Below are positions 16,641 to 23,614 of a stretch of DNA of 41,325 nt, piece after piece. The notes under the pieces were generated by a model. That model searched no databases. It was not told the DNA's origin and saw only the letters and a program-made list of their open reading frames with translations. The translations under genes were made by a program, and so were the position numbers. The stretch's first letter is position 1; the number at the start of each line of letters is the position of its first letter. The DNA is taken from contig JAEXOR010000020.1 in assembly GCA_023439185.1 (NCBI GenBank), positions 1 to 41,325 on the forward strand. Reading direction: 5' to 3'. Origin of the DNA: Bacillota bacterium (GTDB lineage Bacteria; Bacillota; Desulfotomaculia; Desulfotomaculales; Desulfallaceae).

Positions 16641-17265
16641 TTATGATTACAGCTATGAAAGGGATCACAGATATTGTTATCCTCATTCAAATGTACTTAT
16701 AAACAAGCTAGGTATTGAGGATGCGGATAAGCTGCACATAGCAGAAAGAGAAATAACATCTTTGAGAATTGCCAATGCAAAAATAAACGTTATAAAAGGT
16801 GATTTTGATTTAGTCCATTTAAGAAGGATTCACAAATATATATTTGGTGATATATACGAATGGGCAGGCGAAATCAGATGGGTGAACATTGCAAAAGGCA
16901 ATATGTTTTGCAACTATGAGTTTATAGAAGCAAATGCAGATTCGCTCTTCAAGAAGCTAAAAAATGAGAATTATTTAAAGGATGTTTCCAAAGATGAAAT
17001 CCCGCTCCGACTTGCATATTATCTAAGTGAAATAAATGTCCTTCACCCATTCAGAGAAGGAAACGGCAGAGTACAAAGACTCTTTATTGAATATTTGGCT
17101 GAAAACGTAGGCTATAGCGTGGACTTTTCACAGGTAACCGACAAGCAAATGATTGAAGCAAGTGCCGCATCATTCCTGCGTGATTATGCCAAAATGGATG
17201 AAATTTTCAATGCGATAGCCAAGCCTCTGTCGGAGAACAGCATGACTCAGACTTTTATGGAGTAA
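16630..17265 (+). CDS. Fic domain AMP-transferase toxin (class I)
   Basis: A 211-residue Fic protein. The catalytic motif HPFREGNGRVQR at 139-150 matches HxFx(D/E)GNGRxxR completely, including H139 and the terminal arginine, so the enzyme should be able to AMPylate a target protein such as a topoisomerase or other host protein. The flap region with IAKGNMFC at about 87-94 and the preceding GDIYEWAGEIR stretch are also typical. ATG 16630 is chosen: AAAGG precedes it by nine bases, while the in-frame TTG at 16612 lacks a site. Without its antitoxin it is probably growth-inhibiting. It ends before a very stable hairpin. Confidence 0.9.
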   Translation: MNNNYDYSYERDHRYCYPHSNVLINKLGIEDADKLHIAEREITSLRIANAKINVIKGDFDLVHLRRIHKYIFGDIYEWAGEIRWVNIAKGNMFCNYEFIEANADSLFKKLKNENYLKDVSKDEIPLRLAYYLSEINVLHPFREGNGRVQRLFIEYLAENVGYSVDFSQVTDKQMIEASAASFLRDYAKMDEIFNAIAKPLSENSMTQTFME

Positions 17266-17312
17266 ATTCAAATTACCGTCAATACTTAAAATAAGGATGG
17301 CTACCACAAAGC

Positions 17313-17348
17313 GAAAGGGAGTATTAGTTTGGACTAATGCTCCCTTTC
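17313..17348 (+). terminator. Very stable hairpin after the Fic gene
   Basis: Bases 17313-17328 pair with 17333-17348 along 16 positions (15 Watson-Crick pairs and one G-U) around the loop TTGG. There is no T-run after it, so it may act as a weak terminator, an mRNA-stabilising element, or an end of a lost element. Confidence 0.6.
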
Positions 17349-17365
17349 CATGTATTGCTAGATAA

Positions 17366-17563
17366 AAGAAACCAAGAGCAGCTGCTTATTGCCGGGGCAG
17401 CATAGAGTTAGAAGAGCAGCAATCCAGCTATCAGGCATAGGTGGAGCATTGCACGAAAGAAATCAAAATGAATTCCAAATGGGAATTTGTAGGAATCTAT
17501 GCTGATGTGGGAATCAGCAGCACCAACACCAAAAAGCATGTGGAATTCAATCGCAGTGGATGA
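17366..17563 (+). pseudogene. Decayed N-terminal fragment of a large serine recombinase
   Basis: Too degraded to appear as an open frame. In one frame it reads PRAAAYCRGSIELEEQQSSY, an in-frame stop at 17438-17440, then VEHCTKEIKM..KWEFVGIYADVGIS..TKK..EFNR. This matches the resolvase domain of transposon and phage large serine recombinases (AAYCRVST...EEQ...SYxxQVxxYTxxI...W.F.GIYADEGISGTNTKKR.GFxRM). The catalytic serine in CRGS is kept, but V to G and other changes are present and the remainder of the protein is missing. It marks a past integrative element in this island. Confidence 0.75.
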
Positions 17564-17664
17564 GTTGAAAGACGATTATCCAGAAAATTTTACAAATTTA
17601 TTGTTTTTGTTCGTTTCTTCTTATATACTAATATATGGAAAAGTACATTTCTGAGAGGTATGAA

Positions 17665-17838
17665 ATGGATTATATTACTGCGAAAGAAGCAGCAGAGAAA
17701 TGGGATATATCCCAGCGTAGAGTTCAGGTTCTATGTGAGCAAGGACGGGTGGCAGGGGCAGTTCGGTTAGGATGGGCCTGGGCAATTCCTAAAGAAGCAG
17801 ACAAGCCTATAGATGCTCGTAAGATAAATAAATTATAG
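17665..17838 (+). CDS. Small helix-turn-helix DNA-binding protein
   Basis: A 57-residue protein beginning MDYITAKEAAEKWDISQRR, a MerR/excisionase-type winged helix that binds DNA: helix-turn-helix at about 4-22 and a wing GAVRLGWAWAIPK at 30-45. ATG 17665 is chosen because GAGAGG ends six bases before it; an upstream in-frame ATG at 17635 has no site. Proteins of this type are common as short regulators next to Fic and restriction genes in Clostridia. It could control the promoter at 17856 or the Fic operon; this is inference. Confidence 0.7.
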   Translation: MDYITAKEAAEKWDISQRRVQVLCEQGRVAGAVRLGWAWAIPKEADKPIDARKINKL

Positions 17839-17855
17839 ACTTTAGTGTTTTTCTA

Positions 17856-17884
17856 TTGAGTTGGTTTTTATATCTGTGTATAAA
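17856..17884 (+). promoter_or_regulatory. Promoter for the downstream hypothetical gene
   Basis: TTGAGT (17856-17861), a 17-base spacer and TATAAA (17879-17884), 34 bases before the ATG at 17919. Confidence 0.6.
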
Positions 17885-17918
17885 ATAGGAGTTATTAATA
17901 ATTTGAAGTGAGGATGTT

Positions 17919-18392
17919 ATGAAATTTAATGAAATTTTAAATAGGATTACAGGATTAAGTTGCCCAATATTTGGGGTGTCATGGAATCCATCTGAAGATG
18001 ATAGAAGCATTGCAAAAAGAATAATTATTTTCTTAGAAGCAAAAAGAGTGCTTTATGTTCCAAATGAGATGGAGGTACCATCTCACTGCGTTCATTCTGT
18101 AGTAGAAATAAGAAACTTCCTTACGAGCGAATTACCAAAGATTAATGAAAAATCTCACCTTTATGAATATGTTAGCGCTATGCGAAAGGCATGTAATAAG
18201 TTTTTAAGTAAACGTGACGAAAGAAACGGTGACATAATTATTTACGGTGGTAATTGGGGGCACTGGGCAAGCTGGACTTTTGCATCTGCCTTGGGTGAGA
18301 TGAGGGGGACTTTTGGTGCTATGATTACTCAAATTGCATCTGCATACGGATTGGATATTGAAGATGATTTGGCTACTATAATTCCAGAATAA
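17919..18392 (+). CDS. Conserved hypothetical protein (DUF6650-like)
   Basis: A 157-residue soluble protein with the start FNEILNRITGLSCPIFGVSW and a middle segment on a VEIRNFLTSELPK helix. It resembles, from memory, a family of small uncharacterised proteins (DUF6650) found sporadically in bacteria, often in accessory DNA; I cannot verify this. There is no membrane segment or known catalytic motif. The Trp-rich stretch GGNWGHWASWTFASALGEMR is distinctive. It has its own good promoter and a GAGGAT ribosome binding site, and lies between the HTH gene and the nuclease-helicase string. Confidence 0.65.
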   Translation: MKFNEILNRITGLSCPIFGVSWNPSEDDRSIAKRIIIFLEAKRVLYVPNEMEVPSHCVHSVVEIRNFLTSELPKINEKSHLYEYVSAMRKACNKFLSKRDERNGDIIIYGGNWGHWASWTFASALGEMRGTFGAMITQIASAYGLDIEDDLATIIPE

Positions 18393-18479
18393 CGATGCTA
18401 TAAGGTAGATACTTTTTTGATGAGATAATTACAATATCTAACAACAGTTACAGGATTATGATAAAAGGAAGGTGGTTTT

Positions 18480-19367
18480 ATGCCGACACTGGATAGCATG
18501 GAAATACCCAAGCCTAAAAACTGGCAGGATTTTGAACGATTAGTTGAAAGCTATGCAAGGATAAATTGGCCTGGCTGTATGATAACTCTCTTTGGTGGAG
18601 TTGGGCAAGAACAACGTGGAGTTGATATTTATATAAAAGATAAAAAAGCTCATTACATTGGAATTCAGTGTAAAAAAGTTGCCAGATTGACCTACCAGCA
18701 GACTGAAAAAGAAATCGAAAAAGCTAAGAACTTTAAGCCTCCGTTAAAGCATTACTTTATTGCCACCTCGCTCAGCAGGAACGCAGGGTTACAGGAAAAG
18801 GTGAATATGCTTAATTGCCAGCATAATGAAGAAGGTTTGTTTACAGTTGAAATTATCTTCTGGGAGGATATTATCGGGCTTATTGTGTCTGATGACAAAG
18901 TATTTAAACAGCATTATCCGCAGCTTTCACCGGGAAATGGGAGAGGCGATAGCTATGCTGTTTATGCAAATAATAACAAGAATTCAGTTATCGGTAATAA
19001 TATTACAATCAAAACCCCTAAAAAGCTTAATGTTAAGAAAGGTCCGATTCAGGATACCATTGGCAGCAATACGTATTTGAAAAACTATGTTAAGCGTCTG
19101 ATTGACAGATATCATGAATTTAAAAAGGTCAATACCGATGCTGAAGGCGAAAAAATGATATATCCTCTGATCTATGACGCTATAAAACGGGAGATAGGCT
19201 TTAAGTGGGATGAAACACCTAATGAACGGTTTGAAGATTTATGTATGTATCTTCAAAATAGGATTGATAATACCATATTGGGCAAAAATCGAAAAGCAAG
19301 AGGCATGAAGAATTATAGTACATATAAGGAATATTTAGCAGAAAAATCAAGAGACAGAATCAAATAA
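18480..19367 (+). CDS. PD-(D/E)XK nuclease-domain protein (restriction-endonuclease-like)
   Basis: A 295-residue protein. The N-terminal domain (about 12-110) has the order of a PD-(D/E)XK nuclease of the Mrr/restriction type: an early glutamate in WQDFERLVES (E23), the metal aspartate in QRGVDIYI (D49), and the QxK motif in GIQCKK (Q63, K65). The remainder contains a spacer (about 150-200) and a helical C-terminal domain (about 200-290) with no match I recognise. A good site, AGGAAGGTGG, precedes ATG 18480. Its stop is only 12 bases before the helicase gene, so the two probably form one module, with the nuclease cutting DNA or RNA selected by the helicase. Confidence 0.8.
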   Translation: MPTLDSMEIPKPKNWQDFERLVESYARINWPGCMITLFGGVGQEQRGVDIYIKDKKAHYIGIQCKKVARLTYQQTEKEIEKAKNFKPPLKHYFIATSLSRNAGLQEKVNMLNCQHNEEGLFTVEIIFWEDIIGLIVSDDKVFKQHYPQLSPGNGRGDSYAVYANNNKNSVIGNNITIKTPKKLNVKKGPIQDTIGSNTYLKNYVKRLIDRYHEFKKVNTDAEGEKMIYPLIYDAIKREIGFKWDETPNERFEDLCMYLQNRIDNTILGKNRKARGMKNYSTYKEYLAEKSRDRIK

Positions 19368-19379
19368 GGGGACAAATAA

Positions 19380-22300
19380 ATGGATGAAACACAAAAGCTT
19401 TTGAACTACTGGTACAATTTAGAGTTTTTTTCACCGTTCTGGCCGGAAAAAACAAAAGATACAATGTATATTAATAATGTGAATAATAGAATACCTTGGA
19501 TAGTAAAGTCCGATTCTAAATATACATATGATGTTTATTTAGGTAAAATTAAATCGCAAGATTTGATTAAGGATATGCTAGACTCCATTGGTGAAAAAGA
19601 TGACGCTATAGAAAAAGATAATTCACAGTCATGCATTTGTGCCTTTAAATTGACGTCGGACGGAACATACATTGGGGAATCTTTTTCAGTTTCTACTTTT
19701 GTATGGGCAGTTGCTAAAATAATTGCAGAGAAGAACTTAAGAACAGATTTTAGTACAGCTGAAATAGATAAGCTGAACAGCGAAATAAATGATATCCTAA
19801 CATTCATAGGAAATAAATTTGAATATAAGGATTTAGAGAAAATCTATACTATTGTTATGGAAAAAATATCGCTTAACTTAAACAATAGTGTTTTTAGTGC
19901 TGTCATAAATAAAAAGTTTGCCAAAAAGGAAAATGAGAAAAGAAAAACAAATGGTAAAAAGCAGAGTGTACAGAAAGATGAAGAAGATGATATTGATACC
20001 AATACCGATATGTTATCAAGCTTTTATGTTTCGGATATTGATATGGTCAGACGCAAGGTTCAAAACGGAGATAAAATTGTAAAGTACATTGAAGCGCTTA
20101 AAAAACAAACAATAGACCGAATAGAGATAGACATTGATGTTTCTCAAATGAAAAAGTGGCTATTGCCAGAAAAATATCCACTTGGCAAATGGCCTTGGAT
20201 TTATAGCCCTAGCCTGATGCAGCAAATTGCAATTAATATGGGCATATCAGATAATGAATATCCAGGTGGAATTTTCTCAGTAAATGGGCCGCCGGGAACC
20301 GGTAAAACTGCTCTTTTAAAAGAAATAATTGCCTCAAATATTGTAGAAAGAGCATTGCAGTTGAGTGAATATCAAAAGCCGGATGATGCTTTTTTACAGT
20401 GTCAATTTGATTCCCCGGAGAATGATTTTTTAAAATACTACTATCAACCGGATTCTAAGATTAATAAATATGGGATTATTATAGCCTCCAATAATAATGC
20501 GGCAGTTGAGAACATTTCCAAAGAGTTGCCCATTGCCGAAGATGTGAAAAAAAGCAATACAAGGCTGTTTAATATTGATGAAAACAAGGAGATTTATTTT
20601 TCCGATATTGCTAAAATACTTATGGGCAATGATGAGGAATGCTGGGGATTGATTTCTGCACGCCTGGGTAAAAAATCAAATATTTATGAACTAAAACAAA
20701 CCCTTTGGTTTAATAAGGAAGGCGTTAATTTACAGCAGCTATATAAAGAAGAGTTGCCTGACTGGGAACAAGCTAAGGAAGCCTTTAGAAACAAGTATAC
20801 CGAGGTCTTAAATTACCGCCGGCTGATCGAAGATGCAATTAAAAATACGAATAGACATAAGCAGGTAGTCCAAGAATATGATGATGCTAAAAATGAGATG
20901 TCTACGGCAAAAGGCAAAATGATTGCACAGGAAGATTTGTTCAATCAAAAAGTCAAAGAACAAAATAGCATTAAGCACCAGATTGAAGCGCTAACAGAAA
21001 ATGGAGCACTTCTTAATAGTAGGCTTTCCTTTTTTAAAAGAATATTTTCCTTCCTTTTCAAGAAAGATCCGATTATATTGCAGCTTAAACATACAAAACA
21101 AGAACTAGATGTAGCGACAATCAAGCTTACAGATATCAATTTGCAATTAAGCCATTTGAAAATGCAATTGGATGAACTGAAAGCTAATTATGTTCCTGCA
21201 CAAAGACATTTTGAAGAAAAAGAAAAAATATTTATAAATAGCTGCCAGCAAATAGAAAGGTATAAAGAACAATTTGGTAAGAACTTTGCTGATGAAGAGT
21301 TCTGGATAGATATACAAAATAATGAGAGCTCGCAAATGGCTTCCCCGTGGACTGATAAAAATTATGACACGCTTAGAGAAGAACTGTTTTACTATAGCTT
21401 AATGCTGCAAAAAGCATTTATCTTAAACTCAAAAGCTGTAAAGCAAAATGTCAATTGTCTCGTGAATATGTGGAACGGTAGCCTTTCAGAGAAAGATAAA
21501 GCAACAGGCTGCGGACACCTGCTAAATACTCTATTTTTAGTTGTACCGGTGGTGTCTACCACATTTGCTTCGGTATCGACATTTTTAAAATACATAGATA
21601 AGAGTGAATTGGGAACTTTGGTAATTGATGAGGCAGGACAAGCTACTCCTTATTCTGCATTAGGAGCTTTATGGCGTACAAGCAAAGCTATTATTGTTGG
21701 TGATCCATTGCAAGTAGAGCCGGTTGTAACTGTACCCAAAGAACTTTCAAAAAGGTTTGCTGAAGAATTTGAAATAGAAGACTCATATAGACCACAAGAG
21801 CTTTCTGTTCAAGTATTAGCTGACAATATCAATCCGTATGGAGGATATCGGGAGTATTCAAATGGCAAGCTATGGCTCGGGTGTCCCCTTGTAATACATA
21901 GGAGGTGCTTGGACCCTATGTTTTCAATTTCCAATGAAGTGGCATACAATAACAGAATGTTCAAGCAATCAGCAGAACCAAAACCAGATGTATTGCTATT
22001 ACTGAAAAAGTCTGTATGGATAGATATAAAAGGGAAAGAGAACGGGGATAAAGATCACTTTGTATCAGAGCAAGGAGATAAAGCAATCGAAATGGTGTTA
22101 AATGCATTTGCATTACAAAATGGGTTCCCGAGTATATATATCATTAGTCCATTTAAATCTGTTGCCCAAAATATGAAAAGTTTGCTTAAAAAGTCTATTC
22201 AGAACAATTTTAAAGAGTATGATAAGGATGATATTGATAACTGGCTTGAGAAATCCTGTGGAACTGTTCATACATTTCAAGGGAAAGAAGCAAATGAGGT

Positions 22301-22487
22301 TATACTCATTCTCGGTTGTGACGAAAAGAGTGGTATAGGAGCTGCACAATGGGCTGGTAAAAAGCCAAATATACTTAACGTTGCTGTGACAAGAGCGAAG
22401 TACCGGATTGCAATTATTGGTGACAGTAATTTGTGGAGGAAAGTTCCTAACTTTGATTTTGCATTTAAAATTTTGGGTGAAGAATAG
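19380..22487 (+). CDS. Superfamily 1 DNA/RNA helicase (Upf1/COG1112-like)
   Basis: A 1035-residue protein. An unrecognised N-terminal region of about 290 residues precedes a Walker A GPPGTGKT (about 303-310). Between the helicase core halves is a long charged, heptad-like coiled-coil segment (about 495-650). Motif II is DEAGQ (about 750-754), with GDPLQVEP as motif III soon after; motif V/VI appear as GTVHTFQGKEANEVILIL (near 960) and NVAVTRAKYRIAIIGD (near 1000). This is the AAA_11/AAA_12 arrangement of Upf1-like helicases, several of which act in phage defence (for example Mokosh). It lacks the kinase or PLD parts of those systems and is instead paired with a PD-(D/E)XK nuclease. Confidence 0.9.
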   Translation: MDETQKLLNYWYNLEFFSPFWPEKTKDTMYINNVNNRIPWIVKSDSKYTYDVYLGKIKSQDLIKDMLDSIGEKDDAIEKDNSQSCICAFKLTSDGTYIGESFSVSTFVWAVAKIIAEKNLRTDFSTAEIDKLNSEINDILTFIGNKFEYKDLEKIYTIVMEKISLNLNNSVFSAVINKKFAKKENEKRKTNGKKQSVQKDEEDDIDTNTDMLSSFYVSDIDMVRRKVQNGDKIVKYIEALKKQTIDRIEIDIDVSQMKKWLLPEKYPLGKWPWIYSPSLMQQIAINMGISDNEYPGGIFSVNGPPGTGKTALLKEIIASNIVERALQLSEYQKPDDAFLQCQFDSPENDFLKYYYQPDSKINKYGIIIASNNNAAVENISKELPIAEDVKKSNTRLFNIDENKEIYFSDIAKILMGNDEECWGLISARLGKKSNIYELKQTLWFNKEGVNLQQLYKEELPDWEQAKEAFRNKYTEVLNYRRLIEDAIKNTNRHKQVVQEYDDAKNEMSTAKGKMIAQEDLFNQKVKEQNSIKHQIEALTENGALLNSRLSFFKRIFSFLFKKDPIILQLKHTKQELDVATIKLTDINLQLSHLKMQLDELKANYVPAQRHFEEKEKIFINSCQQIERYKEQFGKNFADEEFWIDIQNNESSQMASPWTDKNYDTLREELFYYSLMLQKAFILNSKAVKQNVNCLVNMWNGSLSEKDKATGCGHLLNTLFLVVPVVSTTFASVSTFLKYIDKSELGTLVIDEAGQATPYSALGALWRTSKAIIVGDPLQVEPVVTVPKELSKRFAEEFEIEDSYRPQELSVQVLADNINPYGGYREYSNGKLWLGCPLVIHRRCLDPMFSISNEVAYNNRMFKQSAEPKPDVLLLLKKSVWIDIKGKENGDKDHFVSEQGDKAIEMVLNAFALQNGFPSIYIISPFKSVAQNMKSLLKKSIQNNFKEYDKDDIDNWLEKSCGTVHTFQGKEANEVILILGCDEKSGIGAAQWAGKKPNILNVAVTRAKYRIAIIGDSNLWRKVPNFDFAFKILGEE

Positions 22488-22509
22488 ATGAGTACTGGAG
22501 GGTCTTTGT

Positions 22510-23067
22510 GTGCCGGATACAAACTGGTCAAAACTGAATAAGTTACAATTGGGCAGATATGCAGAATACTATGCAAAGATGGAATTTGCATCTTATGGCT
22601 TTGAGGTCTATACATCGGAAGTCGATGATCATGGCATAGATTTTATTGCAAAGGAGAAAAACGGCAAAAAAAAGAAAAATTCTTTACAGATAAGGAATAG
22701 CACGGCTGAGTTTTTAATATTCACTTCACAAGCCAACGAGAATACAATCGAGGTTCGTGTTGAGAATGAAACGGTTTGGCTTACGCAAAAGTTGATTGCC
22801 GAGCTTTTTGGTGTGGAGGTAAATACGATCAACTATCATCTTAAAGAAATATTTAAAAGCGAGGAATTAAGCGAAGAAGCAGTTATTCGAAAAATTCGAA
22901 TAACTGCTTCTGACGGAAAAAGTTACAACACAAATTTTTACAATCTTGATGCTATCATATCCGTTGGCTACCGTGTAAATTCGGTAAGAGCAACACAGTT
23001 TAGACAATGGGCAACAGGAGTGCTGCGGAATTATGCGATACGTGGATATGTTTTGGATAAAGATTAA
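22510..23067 (+). pseudogene. Chimera: truncated nuclease N-terminus fused to a RhuM-like protein
   Basis: A 185-residue frame starting with GTG 22510 after GGAGGG (22497-22502). Residues 1 to about 57 look like a DUF4365-type PD-(D/E)XK nuclease (LGRYAEYYAKMEFASYGFEVY, then HGIDF with D44), cut off before the QxK strand. From about residue 63 (NSTAEFLIFT) the sequence is a RhuM-type virulence/antirepressor protein: ENETVWLTQKLIAELF, NYHLKEIF, TASDGKSYNTNFYNLDAIIS, VNSVRATQFRQWATGVL. The frame stops at 23065-23067 after GYVLDKD. The RhuM part continues in another frame, so both parents are damaged: the nuclease by truncation, RhuM by loss of its start and by a frameshift. Confidence 0.7.
22876..22910. 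repeat. Perfect 16-bp inverted repeat inside the RhuM-like gene
   Basis: GAAGCAGTTATTCGAA (22876-22891) is the exact reverse complement of TTCGAATAACTGCTTC (22895-22910), with a 3-base loop. It encodes part of the EEAVIRKIRITASDG stretch, so it may be a by-product of codon choice, but it would form a strong hairpin in mRNA or single-stranded DNA. Confidence 0.9.
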
Positions 23068-23336
23068 AAAATGGCACTTTCTTGAACGAGGAGTATTTCG
23101 ATCATTTGCTTGAAGAAATTAGAGAAATACGGGCAAGTGAAAGAAAGTTCTATCAGAAGATCACCGATATTTATGCAACTGCCTTATTGATCGTGCCCTT
23201 AAAACATATCTTAAAAAAGGCTATTCCAAAGAATGGTGATCAAAGGCTAAAAACGATTGAGATCAGGAAACAATTAACTGATGAATGGGACAGTCGCGGA
23301 GTGAAGAAAGGAGAAAGAAAAAGAGATGGAGCATAA
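23068..23336 (+). pseudogene. Frameshifted C-terminal part of the RhuM-like gene
   Basis: In the frame of 23082-23336 the sequence NGTFLNEEYFDHLLEEIREI, then ASERKFYQKITDIYATA, is the normal continuation of RhuM proteins after RGYVLDK. Insertion of a single A in the A-run near 23058-23061 would restore KRLKNGTFL, so a one-base deletion broke the gene. After IYATA the sequence departs from RhuM and reads TIEIRKQLTDEWDSRGVKKG, which resembles a segment of BRO/antirepressor-type proteins, pointing to recombination between unrelated genes. Confidence 0.7.
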
Positions 23337-23394
23337 ACAATTTGAACGTATAATGGCTGAAAACAAAAAAACTTATGAAATGCTGTTATCATAA
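23326..23394 (+). CDS. Possible 22-residue peptide or gene start remnant
   Basis: ATG 23326 opens a short frame (MEHKQFERIMAENKKTYEML, then LS) ending at 23394. AAGGAGA lies about 11 bases upstream (23308-23314), and it overlaps the end of the preceding broken gene. It is probably the beginning of a gene whose rest has been lost. Confidence 0.25.
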   Translation: MEHKQFERIMAENKKTYEMLLS

Positions 23395-23565
23395 TAGAGT
23401 TCAAGCTGAAGAGCTATTCTCATCGAGTGGTCAGATCGAAATGGCTGCGAGGGGACGGCGCAGGATTCGAAAAAATCCGCCGTATGGCGAAGAGTATTAC
23501 AATTTTTGTAAAGGAATATAATGCAAACTGTCGAAATCTGTATTAAACATACTTTACACGATAAG

Positions 23566-23581
23566 TACTGGATCTCCAGTA
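23566..23581. promoter_or_regulatory. Dyad upstream of jetA (candidate operator)
   Basis: TACTGGA (23566-23572) and TCCAGTA (23575-23581) are exact inverted arms around two bases, 34 bp before the jetA start. A TATAAT at 23517-23522 lies upstream without a convincing -35. Control of the Wadjet operon from here is plausible but unproven. Confidence 0.35.
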
Positions 23582-23614
23582 TGGCTGTAATTCTAACGGT
23601 TTGAAGGGAGTAGA

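Noticed and set aside
23240..23300. A single KilA-N/antirepressor gene split in two by Wadjet insertion
   Set aside because: The pieces are in the wrong order (C-terminal-like segment on the left, N-terminal domain on the right) for a simple insertion, so only recombination in general is claimed.
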